Part shown: piece by piece, positions 49,408 to 59,071 of the stretch
How the letters are laid out: the number at the start of each line of letters is the position of its first letter
Numbering within the stretch: the stretch's first letter is position 1
DNA from: Microbacterium sp. No. 7
GTDB taxonomy: Bacteria > Actinomycetota > Actinomycetes > Actinomycetales > Microbacteriaceae
Reading direction: 5' to 3'
DNA: 64,000 nt
Assembly (NCBI RefSeq): GCF_001314225.1
Contig: NZ_CP012697.1
Location: forward strand, 248,001 to 312,000
Translations under genes and position numbers: made by a program
Notes under the pieces: model-generated
What the model was told of the DNA's origin: nothing
The model's database searches: none
What the model saw: only the letters and a program-made list of their open reading frames with translations

Positions 49408-50139
49408 ATGACCTCGCCATCGTCGCGCCCGTCGCCGCTCACCCGCCCCGACGGCTCGCCCATCCGCGCGCTCGTCGTCGACGACGAGGCCAACCTCAGC
49501 GAGCTGCTGCGCATGGCGCTCGGCCACGAGGGGTGGGACGCGCGCTCTGCGACGAACGGGCAGGAGGCGCTGAACCTCATCCGGGAGTTCGCCCCCGACA
49601 TCCTCGTGCTCGACATCATGATGCCCGGGCTCGACGGCATGCAGGTGCTCGAGCGCGTCCGCGCCGCGGGCAACGACGTGCCCGTGCTGTTCCTCACCGC
49701 GAAGGATGCCGTGGAGGACCGCATCGCCGGCATCTCCGCCGGCGGCGACGACTACGTCACGAAGCCGTTCAACCTGGAGGAGGTCATCGCCCGGCTGCGG
49801 GGCATGGCGCGCCGCCACGTCGCGGCGGTGGCGGAGAGCGACCCGCGCCTGCGCGTGGGCGACCTCACGCTCGACGAGGAGACCTACGAGGTGGAGCGCG
49901 GCGGCACGCCCGTCACCCTCACGGCCAAGGAGTTCGAGCTGCTGCGGTACCTGATGCAGAACCCGCGCCGCGTGCTCAGCAAGGCACAGATCCTCGACCA
50001 CGTGTGGAGCTACGACTTCGGCGGCAGCGCGAGCGTCGTCGAGATCTACATCTCCTACCTGCGCAAGAAGATCGACACCCTGGGCGACCCGCTCATCCAC
50101 ACGGTGCGCGGCGTCGGATACACGATCAAGGCGTCATGA
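49408..50139 (+). CDS. OmpR-family response regulator
   Basis: The 243-residue regulator has a receiver domain (acidic pocket VVDDEA; phospho-acceptor Asp in LVLDIMMPGLDG; Lys in YVTKPF) and an OmpR-type winged-helix DNA-binding domain (LTAKEFELLRYLMQNP, then VWSYDFGGSASVVEIYISYLRKKID). A second ATG 12 bases upstream at 49396 is possible, but AAAGGGGG at 49388-49395 spaces better to 49408. It overlaps the histidine kinase gene by 4 bases (ATGA). Confidence 0.92.
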   Translation: MTSPSSRPSPLTRPDGSPIRALVVDDEANLSELLRMALGHEGWDARSATNGQEALNLIREFAPDILVLDIMMPGLDGMQVLERVRAAGNDVPVLFLTAKDAVEDRIAGISAGGDDYVTKPFNLEEVIARLRGMARRHVAAVAESDPRLRVGDLTLDEETYEVERGGTPVTLTAKEFELLRYLMQNPRRVLSKAQILDHVWSYDFGGSASVVEIYISYLRKKIDTLGDPLIHTVRGVGYTIKAS

Positions 50140-51677
50140 CGCGCCGCCGGTGGACGCTGCGCCGCACCCTCGTCGTCGGCACGAGCGCCCTGGTGGCCGT
50201 CGCGTTCCTGGTCACGAGCCTCACGACGGTGCTCGCGCTGCGCTCGTTCCTGTTCGAGCGGCTCGACCAGCAGGTGCTCGAGTCGCTCGGCTTCGCCCTC
50301 GGCCCCGGCGACGGCCCCGGCTCTGACTCCGGCGACGGCGCCGGCCCGGAGCGCGGGAACGGGCCGCCGCAGGAGGGCGCGCCCGGCGGCTCCTCCGAGG
50401 GGGAGGATGCCGGTGGGCGGGGCGGCACCGACGGCGAGGGGCCCGCGCCCCGGCTGGGCTCGCTGCAGGTCGTGCTCGACCAGGACGGCGCGGCGGTCAG
50501 CTCCGGCTACACGCGGGCGGACGGCGTCGAGATCGAGCTCACCGATCACGAGGTCGCCATCCTGGCCGCGGTGCTGGAGGGCGACCGCGTGCCCGCGACC
50601 GTCGACCTCGGCGCGCGGCTCGGCGCGTTCCGCGTCGCCGGTCAGGCGACCGACGACGGCACGGTCGTCGCCGGCCACTCCCTCGACGACGTGACGGCGA
50701 CGACGACCGCGCTCACGGTCATCGTCGTGAGCGTCGCCGGCGTGACCCTGCTGCTCGCCGTCGTCGGGCTGTCGCTGCTCGTGCGCCGCGACCTGCGGCC
50801 GCTCGACCGGGTCGCGGGCGTCGCGCAGCGGGTGTCGCAGCGGCCGCTCGCAGACGGCGCCGTCGAGATCCCCGAGCGCGTCGACGCGAAGGACACCGAT
50901 CCCGACACCGAGGTCGGCCGCGTCGGCACGTCGCTCAACGAGCTGCTCGGGCACATCCAGGCGGCCCTCGCCGCCCGTCAGCACAGCGAGGACCAGCTGC
51001 GGCGCTTCATCGCGGATGCCAGTCACGAGCTGCGCACGCCGCTCGCCAGCATCCGCGGCTATGCGCAGCTCTCGCTCCGCGAGGAGGCACCGATGACCGC
51101 GACGCAGCAGCGAGCGCTCGACCGCATCGCGTCGGAGGCCGAGCGGATGGGCGCCCTCGTCGACGACCTGCTGCTGCTGGCCCGGCTGGACGCCGGCCAG
51201 ACGCTCCGCGACGACGAGGTCGAGCTCACACTGCTCGCGGTCGACGCCGTCAGCGACGCGCACGTCGCCGACCCCGCGCACGACTGGAGGCTCGACGTCT
51301 CGGAGGACCTCGTCTCGGTTCCCGGCGACGAGAACCGCCTGCGGCAGGTGCTCGCCAACCTGCTGCGCAACGCGCAGACCCACACGCCGCCCGGGACGAT
51401 CGTCACCACGTCGCTCACGCGCGACGCGACGCACGCGATCCTGCGCGTGACCGACACGGGGCCGGGCATCGACCCCGCCGTCGCGGATCGCCTGTTCGAC
51501 CGCTTCGCTCGCGGAGACCACGCGAGGAACCGGGATGCCGGCAGCACGGGCCTCGGCCTCGCGATCGCGCACGCGATCACCCTCGCGCACGGCGGTGCGC
51601 TCGACGTCGAGAGCGTGCCCGGCCGCACCGTGTTCACGGTGCGGCTGCCGCTGCGGCGCGCGCATCCCGTCTCATAG
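50136..51677 (+). CDS. Sensor histidine kinase (HisKA-type)
   Basis: The 513-residue kinase has two membrane helices (about residues 10-36 and 192-214). Between them is a sensor domain whose first third is an acidic, Gly/Glu/Asp-rich disordered segment (about 54-100). A HAMP region precedes the H box DASHELRTPLASIRGYAQL. The N, G1 and G2 boxes are NLLRNAQTH, TDTGPGIDP and GSTGLGLAIAH. It likely phosphorylates the regulator encoded just before it. The stimulus is not evident; the low-complexity segment may be a flexible linker or a cation-binding stretch. Confidence 0.9.
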   Translation: MTRRRWTLRRTLVVGTSALVAVAFLVTSLTTVLALRSFLFERLDQQVLESLGFALGPGDGPGSDSGDGAGPERGNGPPQEGAPGGSSEGEDAGGRGGTDGEGPAPRLGSLQVVLDQDGAAVSSGYTRADGVEIELTDHEVAILAAVLEGDRVPATVDLGARLGAFRVAGQATDDGTVVAGHSLDDVTATTTALTVIVVSVAGVTLLLAVVGLSLLVRRDLRPLDRVAGVAQRVSQRPLADGAVEIPERVDAKDTDPDTEVGRVGTSLNELLGHIQAALAARQHSEDQLRRFIADASHELRTPLASIRGYAQLSLREEAPMTATQQRALDRIASEAERMGALVDDLLLLARLDAGQTLRDDEVELTLLAVDAVSDAHVADPAHDWRLDVSEDLVSVPGDENRLRQVLANLLRNAQTHTPPGTIVTTSLTRDATHAILRVTDTGPGIDPAVADRLFDRFARGDHARNRDAGSTGLGLAIAHAITLAHGGALDVESVPGRTVFTVRLPLRRAHPVS

Positions 51678-51732
51678 GTGCGTCAAAGGTTCGGGGAAGG
51701 CCCCGTTTGGCCGGGCCGATCACCATCAAGAC

Positions 51733-52983
51733 ATGCACACCACGAACCCCTTCACCCGCTTCCGCCGCTCCGCCGAGAACCCCCGCCGTGCCCGCGCCCT
51801 CGTCACCCTCGGTGCGGGCGTCACCCTCATGGCCGTCGCCCTCACCGGCTGCGCCGTCGGCGCGGCATCCACGGAGCCGGCCGCGTCGACGGCATCCACG
51901 AGCTCGGCCAGCACCACCACGGCCACGACGAACAGCGCGACGTCGCAGGAACAGGCCGCCACCGGCACCACGGCCGACACGATCACCGACACCGCCGCGG
52001 CCGCCGAGGCGTTCCTCGCGACGCTCTCCGACGAGCAGCGCGCCCAGGTGCTCTACGCGTACGACGACGAGACCAAGTCCACGTCGTGGTCGAACTTCCC
52101 GGTCACGTTCGTGCAGCGCGCGGGCCTCAACCTCGCCGACCTCACCGACGAGCAGCGCACCGCCGCGCTCGCCGTGCTCGAGGCCCTGCTGAACGACGAG
52201 GCCTACGCGACCGTCACGGGCATCATCGGCGGCGACGAGTACATCGGCGAGTACAGCTCGAGCACCGAGTCGTCGCTCGGCCAGTACTACATCGCCTTCT
52301 TCGGCGACCCGTCCGACACCGGCGCGTGGGAGGTGCAGTTCGGCGGCCACCACCTCGGCATCAACGCGAGCCTCGACGGCACGGCCGGCGAGATCACCTT
52401 CGCGCCCACGCACCTGGGGGTGCAGCCGGCGGTCTACACGAATGAGGACGGCGAGGAGGTGCAGCCGTTCGACGGCATCTACACCGACGCGTTCGCGTTC
52501 TTCGACAGCCTCACCGCCGAGCAGCAGGCCCCCCTCACGTCGGGCGACGTCAGCATGTGCGCGCCGGGCGACACGTGCGACTTCGCCGTCGGCGCGGGGC
52601 TCTCGGGCGCCGACCTCACCGACGAGCAGCGGCAGCTGCTGCTCGCGCTCATCGCCAACTGGGCCGGCATGGCCGACGAGCAGACCACCGCGGCCGCGCT
52701 CGCCGAGATCGAGGCGACCCTCGACGACACCGTCGTCGCGTGGTCGGGCGAGACGACGTACGACATGAGCACGGGCGACGGCATCTCGTTCTCGATCTCG
52801 GGCCCGAACGTCTACGTCGCCTTCCAGGCCCAGCAGGGCTCGGCCGGCGCCGACGTCGACGGCGTCACGACCTCCGGCTGGGGCCACGTGCACACCATCT
52901 ACCGCGACCCCACGAACGACTACGCCGGCAGCGTCACCCAGCAGGCCGCCTCCGGCGGCATGGGCGGCCCCTCGGCCCGCTGA
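51733..52983 (+). CDS. DUF3500-like lipoprotein
   Basis: The 416-residue protein has an N-terminal signal with lipobox LTGC (ALTGCAVGAAST) and a Thr/Ser-rich linker. Its large domain contains FLATLSDEQRAQVLYAYDDETKSTSWSNFP in parts, then FGGHHLGINASLDG, LGVQPAVY, and a late GWGHVHTIYRDPTNDYAG. This is the DUF3500 layout. Repeated LTDEQR motifs flank loops. Function unknown. It follows the two-component system by 55 bases and may be controlled by it. Confidence 0.8.
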   Translation: MHTTNPFTRFRRSAENPRRARALVTLGAGVTLMAVALTGCAVGAASTEPAASTASTSSASTTTATTNSATSQEQAATGTTADTITDTAAAAEAFLATLSDEQRAQVLYAYDDETKSTSWSNFPVTFVQRAGLNLADLTDEQRTAALAVLEALLNDEAYATVTGIIGGDEYIGEYSSSTESSLGQYYIAFFGDPSDTGAWEVQFGGHHLGINASLDGTAGEITFAPTHLGVQPAVYTNEDGEEVQPFDGIYTDAFAFFDSLTAEQQAPLTSGDVSMCAPGDTCDFAVGAGLSGADLTDEQRQLLLALIANWAGMADEQTTAAALAEIEATLDDTVVAWSGETTYDMSTGDGISFSISGPNVYVAFQAQQGSAGADVDGVTTSGWGHVHTIYRDPTNDYAGSVTQQAASGGMGGPSAR

Positions 52984-53028
52984 CCGAGTGCGCGCGCAGC
53001 GCGTGCGAAGCGCGTGCATATCTTCCCG

Positions 53029-53133
53029 CTGATCGAGTGCGCGCGCAGCGCGCGTATCGAGATCCATGTAACGGACCGCTACACGGATTTCGATACGCGC
53101 GCTGCGCGCGCTACTCAATCAGCGAGGGCGGGG
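53029..53133. repeat. Long GC palindrome of the dispersed repeat family
   Basis: GCTGATCGAGTGCGCGCGCA through CGTATCGAGATCC (53029-53064) is followed after about 30 bases by its near-complement GGATTTCGATACGCGC through CTACTCAATCAGC (53095-53133). A half-copy (52984-53020, GACCGAGTGCGCGCGCAGC) precedes it. Same framework as the GGTTGAGTAGCC repeats, with a different core. It fills the 204-base gap between the DUF3500-like gene and the convergent ABC permease gene. Confidence 0.75.
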
Positions 53134-53187
53134 TGGCGCTTGGTCGGCGGGGGTGGCGCGGCGTCGACCTCCGCGCTGGCCTGCTGG

Positions 53188-53985
53188 TCATCCCAGGATG
53201 TCGCGTCGTGCGAGTCCGATCGTTCCCAGTGCGACGAGCATCGCGGAGCCGCCCCAGAGCAGAGCGAGCCCCGGCAGGTCGAACCCGTGCGAGAGCGGGG
53301 CCTCGCCGAAGGCCCAGTGCACGGGCGACAGCACGCGCAGCCCGTCGAGGTCGGCGCTGTTGTTCGCGACGGCCTGCAGCACGTAGCCGGCGACGGCGAC
53401 GCCCGCCCCGGCGCCCACCGCCCATGCCGACCGGCCGGTGAGCGCGCCGGCGGCGAACGCGGCGGAGCCCGAGAAGAGCGCGACGCCCACCCACGCGGCG
53501 ACGGCGGCCACGAGCCGGCCGGCATCGAGATCGAGCTCGCCCGGCCCGTTCATCGCCCAGACCAGCAGCCAGGTGACGACGCCGAGCGCCGCGAGCCGCA
53601 CGAGCAGGGCGAGCGCGCTCTCCAGCGCGTACTGCACGCGCCCGACGCCGTGCGCGAGCGTGAGCTCGAGCCGTCCCGACTGCTCGGCGCCGCCCGTGAA
53701 CGCCTCGCCCCACGAGATCGCCGCGATCGTGATGAGGATGAAGCCCGTCATCCCGAAGAACGCGGACTGCACGTAGCCGGCCCCGGTCGTGATGGCGTCG
53801 AAGCCGATCGTGCGCACCAGCTCGGGCGGCAGGGAGTCGAGCAGCCCGAGCAGCTCCGGCGTCTTCATCGCGGGGAACAGCGGCAGGTAGAGAACGACGA
53901 TCGCGGCGATGCCGGCCGACCATCCGATCGTCCCGCGCCACCCGTCGCCGAGCCAGCGCCGCAGCACGGGCAGCGTCGCGGTCAT
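53188..53985 (-). CDS. ABC-2 type permease
   Basis: The 265-residue protein has six membrane segments (IGWSAGIAAIVVLYLPLFP, FFGMTGFILITIAAISWGEA and others). The extracytoplasmic loop is short. It is the membrane partner of the ATPase encoded directly upstream; the start codon at 53985 overlaps the ATPase stop (ATGA). Likely an exporter; substrate unknown. C-terminal LARRDILG. Confidence 0.85.
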   Translation of the reverse strand: MTATLPVLRRWLGDGWRGTIGWSAGIAAIVVLYLPLFPAMKTPELLGLLDSLPPELVRTIGFDAITTGAGYVQSAFFGMTGFILITIAAISWGEAFTGGAEQSGRLELTLAHGVGRVQYALESALALLVRLAALGVVTWLLVWAMNGPGELDLDAGRLVAAVAAWVGVALFSGSAAFAAGALTGRSAWAVGAGAGVAVAGYVLQAVANNSADLDGLRVLSPVHWAFGEAPLSHGFDLPGLALLWGGSAMLVALGTIGLARRDILG

Positions 53986-54902
53986 GACGTCGCTCCGTCG
54001 CGGGCGTAGAGATCGAGCACCGACTCCTCCAGGTCGGGCTCCTCGACCGTGAGGTCGCGGATCGTCCCCGCCGTGAGGGCGCGGACGACCGGGTCGATGT
54101 CGCCGCGCGCCGTCGCCGAGACGCGCACGAGGTCGCCGGATGCCACGACCTCGACATCCTCGACGCCGGGCGCCGCCGTGAGGGCCGCCTGCACGGCATC
54201 CGCGGCCACGCCCGTCAGGGCGGCGCGCACGCGGCGCACGCTCGCGATGCGCAGCGACTCGACGGCTCCCTCGGCGACGATGCGTCCGCGCGCGAGCACG
54301 GCCACGTCGTCGGCGGCCTGCTGGATCTCGCTGAGCACGTGCGAGCTGAGCAGCACGGTCTGTCCGGCATCCCGCGCCTCGCGCACCATCGCGAGGAACT
54401 CGCGCTGCACGAGCGGGTCGAGACCGCTCGTCGGCTCGTCGAGCACCAGCAGGGCCGGCCGGTGCATGAAGGCCTGCACGAGGCCCAGCTTCTGCCTGTT
54501 CCCCTTCGAGAGGGTGCGCACGGGGCGGGTCAGGTCGAGGCCGAGGCGCTCGGCGAGCTGCTCGATCGTCCCCGGCGCCACGGGCCCGCTGATCTCGGCC
54601 AGGCTGCGCAGCAGGGCGCGCCCCGTCGTGCGGCCCTCGAGCCGCAGCTCGCCGGGCACGTAGCCGATGCGTCTCCGCAGGGCGGCTCCCCCCGCCCGCG
54701 GCGTCTCGCCGAGCACGCTGATCTCGCCCGACGTCGGCCGGATGATGTCGAGCAGCATCCGCAGGGTCGTGGTCTTTCCGGCGCCGTTCGGGCCGATCAG
54801 CCCGAACACCGAGCCCGGCCGAACGGTCAGGTCGAGTCCGTGCACGGCGGTATGCGAGCCGTAGCGCTTGACCAGCGCACGGGCCTGGATCGCGACAGAC
54901 AT
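53982..54902 (-). CDS. ABC transporter ATP-binding protein
   Basis: The 306-residue ATPase has Walker A IGPNGAGKTTTLRM, signature LSKGNRQKLGLVQAF (SKGN rather than SGGQ), Walker B LLVLDEPTSGLD and switch LSSHVLSEIQQAADD. The C-terminal extension of about 80 residues after the ATPase core is typical of ABC-2 export ATPases. ATG 54902 has an AGGAGGGAGACTCCC stretch upstream. It is the second gene of a three-gene minus-strand cluster. Confidence 0.92.
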   Translation of the reverse strand: MSVAIQARALVKRYGSHTAVHGLDLTVRPGSVFGLIGPNGAGKTTTLRMLLDIIRPTSGEISVLGETPRAGGAALRRRIGYVPGELRLEGRTTGRALLRSLAEISGPVAPGTIEQLAERLGLDLTRPVRTLSKGNRQKLGLVQAFMHRPALLVLDEPTSGLDPLVQREFLAMVREARDAGQTVLLSSHVLSEIQQAADDVAVLARGRIVAEGAVESLRIASVRRVRAALTGVAADAVQAALTAAPGVEDVEVVASGDLVRVSATARGDIDPVVRALTAGTIRDLTVEEPDLEESVLDLYARDGATS

Positions 54903-54919
54903 GGGAGTCTCCCTCCTGC

Positions 54920-55423
54920 TCACAGCGAGTGGTCGGCCGCGGCACGCCGGATGGACTGACCGCGGATGTCGTCCCACTCCAGCGCGACGTCGCCGATCGT
55001 TCCCGCGCGCAGCGCGCCGGACTCCGCGATGCGGTCGCACAGCAGCGCGGCGTCGTCGCAGTCGGAGGCATCGACGACGATGACGTCGAAGTCCCTGCCT
55101 CGCCGCCGCACCGCCTGCGCACAGAGCCGCGACGCGATCGCCTCGCCCACCCGCCAGATCGCGGACGCGCGCGCGTCGCGGACGAAGACGACGATCAGCC
55201 GTGAGATGCCGGGCCGATCCAGCACGGCGTCGAGCGCCTCGGCCGCCGCCTGCTTCAGGCGCATGCGCGCGCGGCGGGGGCTGAGCGCGGCGAGGTCGGC
55301 GCCCCACACCACGGTGCGCACGTGGGACGACGCGTCGTCGTCGCCGCACGCGGCGGAATCGGCTCGCGGCAGGGCCTGCAAGACGGGCAGGGCGTCGCCG
55401 AGGGCGACAACGGTGGTGGTCAT
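54920..55423 (-). CDS. Uncharacterised protein upstream of the ABC exporter
   Basis: The 167-residue protein has a Rossmann-like alternation of strands and helices: VVALGDALPVLQAL at the start, VRTVVWGADLAAL, LIVVFVRDARASAIW and DFDVIVVDASDCDDAAL in sequence. I do not recognise the family. It ends 17 bases before the ATPase start, so it is likely co-transcribed. A regulatory or enzymatic role linked to the exporter is only a guess. Confidence 0.6.
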   Translation of the reverse strand: MTTTVVALGDALPVLQALPRADSAACGDDDASSHVRTVVWGADLAALSPRRARMRLKQAAAEALDAVLDRPGISRLIVVFVRDARASAIWRVGEAIASRLCAQAVRRRGRDFDVIVVDASDCDDAALLCDRIAESGALRAGTIGDVALEWDDIRGQSIRRAAADHSL

Positions 55424-55547
55424 GGGCGCTCCGAATGGTCATGCGTGTTCGCAGTGCCGACCAGACTTCCCGGCGCGCCTGCCGATGACGCATCATCATC
55501 GACCAGCACAGCCTACGCCGCTTCCCGCCCGCGTCAAGCCCGCCCGG

Positions 55548-56945
55548 TCATCCGACGATCGGGCGCTCTTCGGGCAGGCTGTACAGCAGGCTCCGCTGTC
55601 GCAGGGCGAGCGCGGCGGCCAGGCCGATGGGGCCGATGCGCCCGGCGAGCATGAGAACGCTGAGCACGTACTTGCCGAAGGGCTCCAGCTCGGCCGACAG
55701 CCCGACCGACAGGCCGCACGTCGCGAACGCGGAGATCACCTCGAAGAGGATGCGGTCGAGCGGCGCGCTGCTGACCGACATCACGAGGCCCGTCGCGACC
55801 AGGACGAGGGTGGCTCCGAGGAACGTGACGCTGATCGCGAGCCGGAGCGTGCCGTCGGGGATGTGCCGGCCGGCCGCGATGACGTGCCGGTCTCCGCGCG
55901 CCTCCGCGATGATGCCGAGGAACAGCACGGCGAGCGTCGCGACCTTGATGCCGCCGGCGGTCGACACCGAGCCGCCGCCGATGAACATCAGCGCGTCGGA
56001 GACGAGGAGCGTGACCGTGGACGAGGCATCCGTCTCCGTGATCGCGAACCCTCCGGAGCGCATCATCACCGACGCGAACAGGGCGTGGAAGACCTTCTCG
56101 GCCGGGTTCAGATGGCCGATCGTGCGGTCGTTGCCCCACTCCAGCGCTCCCCAGGCGATCGCTCCGACGACGAACAGGATGGTCGTCATGGTCAGCGTGA
56201 GCTTCGTGTGCAGGCTCCAGCGCTGCCGGTTCCACCGGAACGCGATCAGCGTGAGGAAGACCGGGAAGCCGAGACTGCCCACGAACACCCCGACCATGAG
56301 CGGGACGAGGATCCACAGATCGCCCTCGAAGGGCGCCAGCCCGCCCTCGTGCAGGGAGAAACCCGCGTTGTTGAACGCCGAGATGCCGTAGAACAGCGCG
56401 TTCCACAGTGCCTCCCACCAGTGCTCCTCGATCATGAGGAATCGCGGGACGAGCACGATCACGAGGACCGCCTCGATCGTCAGGGTGGTCACCACGACGG
56501 TCTGCAGCAGGCTGCCCACCTCTCCGAGCTTGGAGACCCCGCCGATGCTCTGCTGCGCGAACAGCTTGCCGCGCACGCCGAGATGGCGCGTGACGGCTCG
56601 CATCAGCAGCAGCGCGATCGTCACGATGCCCAGCCCGCCGGCCTGGATCGCGGCCAGGATCACGAGCTGGCCGAAGAACGACCACTGCGTCGCGGTGTCG
56701 ACGCTCGTGAGCCCGGTGACGGTGACGGCAGACGTGGCCGTGAACACGGCGTCCTGGAGCGGTGCGGCGCGGCCATCGGATGACGCGATGGGAAGCATCA
56801 GCAGGCCGGAGAACACGGCGGCGGACAGCACGAAGATGAGCACCGCCACCCTCGAGGGCGAGCGCTTCGCCAACCCGCGCAGGTAGCGGCCGAACCGCAG
56901 CAGCACGTCGGGCCGCCGCCTCTCCCTGCGATGCTGTCGGGCCAC
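55548..56945 (-). CDS. TrkH/KtrB-type potassium transporter subunit
   Basis: The 465-residue membrane protein has the four repeated membrane-pore-membrane modules of TrkH/KtrB: TSAVTVTGLTSVD, GISAFNNAGFSLHEG, MMRSGGFAITE and FATCGLSVGLSAE, each with the filter Gly. C-terminal helices end in LYSLPEERPIVG. It imports K+ (or Na+), normally controlled by a KtrA/TrkA RCK subunit, which is not adjacent here. GTG 56945 is the start. Divergent from the kdp operon. Confidence 0.9.
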   Translation of the reverse strand: MARQHRRERRRPDVLLRFGRYLRGLAKRSPSRVAVLIFVLSAAVFSGLLMLPIASSDGRAAPLQDAVFTATSAVTVTGLTSVDTATQWSFFGQLVILAAIQAGGLGIVTIALLLMRAVTRHLGVRGKLFAQQSIGGVSKLGEVGSLLQTVVVTTLTIEAVLVIVLVPRFLMIEEHWWEALWNALFYGISAFNNAGFSLHEGGLAPFEGDLWILVPLMVGVFVGSLGFPVFLTLIAFRWNRQRWSLHTKLTLTMTTILFVVGAIAWGALEWGNDRTIGHLNPAEKVFHALFASVMMRSGGFAITETDASSTVTLLVSDALMFIGGGSVSTAGGIKVATLAVLFLGIIAEARGDRHVIAAGRHIPDGTLRLAISVTFLGATLVLVATGLVMSVSSAPLDRILFEVISAFATCGLSVGLSAELEPFGKYVLSVLMLAGRIGPIGLAAALALRQRSLLYSLPEERPIVG

Positions 56946-57228
56946 GGGGTCTCCTCGCCTCGTCGAACGACCAGACGGTCGCTGCCGACCAGGCTTCCCG
57001 GCACTCCGGCGACCAGCATAGTCCTCGCCCCCCTGCCCGCACAGGCGGGGCGGCGGCTGCCGCCCGGACCGGCCGTAAGGGAACCGTGAGCATCCCGGAT
57101 GGCGCCGTATGGGTTCCGTGAGGGCTGCTGACGGGCGGCGCCGGCGGGTGTTCGATCAGGAGTCGCGCCGGCAGGTCGGCGCACGGGCCCGCATCGCGGC
57201 CCGTTCCCTTCGTTCATCGGAGTCGGTC

Positions 57229-57312
57229 GTGCTCGACATCGTCTACGTCCTGGGCGTGCTCGCCCTGTTCGCACTCGTCGGCCTCATCGGGAGGGCGGTG
57301 GAGAAGCTGTGA
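57229..57312 (+). CDS. 27-residue membrane peptide upstream of kdpF
   Basis: GTG 57229 gives a 27-residue peptide, [18 protein letters not shown] at residues 2-19 then IGRAVEKL, essentially a single membrane helix with a short basic tail. Its stop overlaps the kdpF start (GTGA at 57309-57312). The tight coupling and hydrophobicity argue it is real and may be an extra small subunit or a translation coupler for the Kdp complex. It is too short for ordinary gene finders. Confidence 0.55.
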   Translation: MLDIVYVLGVLALFALVGLIGRAVEKL

Positions 57313-57398
57313 CGGTCTTCGAGCTCATCGCCGCCGTCGCCGGCCTGGCCGCCGTGGTGTATCTCGTGTGCGCCCTCGTGAGACCGGAGCGGTTCTGA
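57309..57398 (+). CDS. kdpF: KdpF, small subunit of K+-transporting ATPase
   Basis: The 29-residue peptide starts [19 protein letters not shown] at GTG 57309, then CALVRPERF, the usual KdpF ending. It stabilises the KdpABC complex in the membrane. The stop TGA (57396-57398) overlaps the kdpA ATG (57398). It is directly preceded by another small membrane peptide. Confidence 0.85.
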   Translation: MTVFELIAAVAGLAAVVYLVCALVRPERF

Positions 57399-59071
57399 TG
57401 GAGTGGCTGCTTCTCGTCCTCAGCGTGGCGACCCTCGTGGTCGTCCTCGGCGTGCTCTATCAGCCGGTCGGCGACTACATGGCGTGGGTGTTCCGCGCCC
57501 GCAGGGACGCGCTGCTGGAGCGCGGCGTCTACCGCGTCATCGGCGTCGACCCCCGGGCCGAGCAGACCTGGCAGGCGTATCTGCGGAGCGTGCTGCTGTT
57601 CGCCCTCGTCGGCGTGCTGCTGCTGTACCTGCTGCAGCGCGTGCAGCAGTGGCTGCCGCTCTCGCTCGGCCTGCCCGCCGTCCCGGAGGGCATCGCGTTC
57701 AACACGGCCGTGTCGTTCGTGACCAACACGAACTGGCAGGCGTACTCGCCCGAGCTCACCCTCGGCCACGCCGTGCAGCTCGCCGGCCTCACGGTGCAGA
57801 ACTTCGTCTCCGCCGCCACGGGCATCGCCGTCGCGATCGCCCTCGTGCGCGGCTTCGCCTATCGCCGCACCGGCACGATCGGCAACTTCTGGGTCGACCT
57901 GGTGCGTGCGTCGTTCCGCATCCTGCTGCCGATGGCGGTGATCTCCGCGATCGTGCTGCTCGCGGGCGGCGTGATCCAGAACCTCGGCGGCTTCGCCGAG
58001 GTCACGACCGTCTCGGGCGGCGTGCAGACCCTGCCCGGCGGCCCGGTCGCGTCGCAGGAGGCGATCAAGGAGCTCGGCACCAACGGCGGCGGGTTCTTCA
58101 ACGCGAACGCGTCGCACCCGTTCGAGAACCCCAGCGGCTGGACGAGCCTGTTCCAGGTGCTGCTCATCCTCGTGATCCCGTTCTCGCTGCCGCGCACCTT
58201 CGGCCGGATGGTCGGCGACGACCGCCAGGGCCTGGCGATCCTCGCCGCCATGGGCACCCTGTACGTGCTGTCGATGACGGCGCTCGCCGCCTTCGAGTTC
58301 GCCGGCAACGGCACGGCCCCGCAGCTGGCCGGCGCCGCGATGGAGGGCAAGGAGGCGCGGTTCGGCCTGTCGCAGTCGGTGCTGTACGCCGGCACGACGA
58401 CGCTGACCTCCACCGGCTCGGTCAACTCGATGCACGACTCCTACACGGCCCTCGGCGGAATGATGCCGATGATCAACATGCTGCTCGGCGAGATCGCGCC
58501 GGGCGGCGTCGGCGCCGGCCTGTACGGCATGCTCATCATCGCCGTGATCGCGGTGTTCATCGCCGGCCTCCTCGTGGGCCGCACGCCCGAGTACCTGGGC
58601 AAGAAGATCGGCCCGCGGGAGATGAAGCTGGCGAGCCTGTACATCCTCGTCATGCCGCTCCTCGTGCTCACCGGCGTCGCGCTCGGCTTCGCGATCCCCG
58701 GCGTGCGCGACAGCGTGATCGGCGAGTCGATCGCGGGCACCGGCCCGCACGGGCTGTCGGAGGTCGTCTACGCGTTCGCGTCCGCCGCGAACAACAACGG
58801 CTCCGCGTTCGCCGGCCTCACGGCGAGCACGCCGTGGCTGACCGCCGCGCTCGGCGTCGCGATGCTGCTGGGCCGCTTCGTGCCCATCGTGCTCGTGCTC
58901 GCGCTCGCCGGCTCGCTGGCCGCGCAGGACAGGGTGCCCACGACCGCGGGCACCCTCCCCACCCACCGGCCGCTGTTCGTCGGCCTCGTCGTCGGCACGG
59001 CCGTTCTCGTGACCGCTCTGGTGTTCTTTCCCGTTCTCACGCTGGGTCCCCTGGCGGAAGGGCTGATGTGA
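57398..59071 (+). CDS. kdpA: KdpA, K+-binding channel subunit
   Basis: The 557-residue membrane protein carries the KdpA filter motifs: [11 protein letters not shown] near residue 110, [34 protein letters not shown], and [14 protein letters not shown] near the end. It binds and conducts K+. It overlaps kdpF by one base and kdpB follows immediately. The operon is normally induced by K+ limitation through KdpD/KdpE. Confidence 0.96.
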   Translation: MEWLLLVLSVATLVVVLGVLYQPVGDYMAWVFRARRDALLERGVYRVIGVDPRAEQTWQAYLRSVLLFALVGVLLLYLLQRVQQWLPLSLGLPAVPEGIAFNTAVSFVTNTNWQAYSPELTLGHAVQLAGLTVQNFVSAATGIAVAIALVRGFAYRRTGTIGNFWVDLVRASFRILLPMAVISAIVLLAGGVIQNLGGFAEVTTVSGGVQTLPGGPVASQEAIKELGTNGGGFFNANASHPFENPSGWTSLFQVLLILVIPFSLPRTFGRMVGDDRQGLAILAAMGTLYVLSMTALAAFEFAGNGTAPQLAGAAMEGKEARFGLSQSVLYAGTTTLTSTGSVNSMHDSYTALGGMMPMINMLLGEIAPGGVGAGLYGMLIIAVIAVFIAGLLVGRTPEYLGKKIGPREMKLASLYILVMPLLVLTGVALGFAIPGVRDSVIGESIAGTGPHGLSEVVYAFASAANNNGSAFAGLTASTPWLTAALGVAMLLGRFVPIVLVLALAGSLAAQDRVPTTAGTLPTHRPLFVGLVVGTAVLVTALVFFPVLTLGPLAEGLM

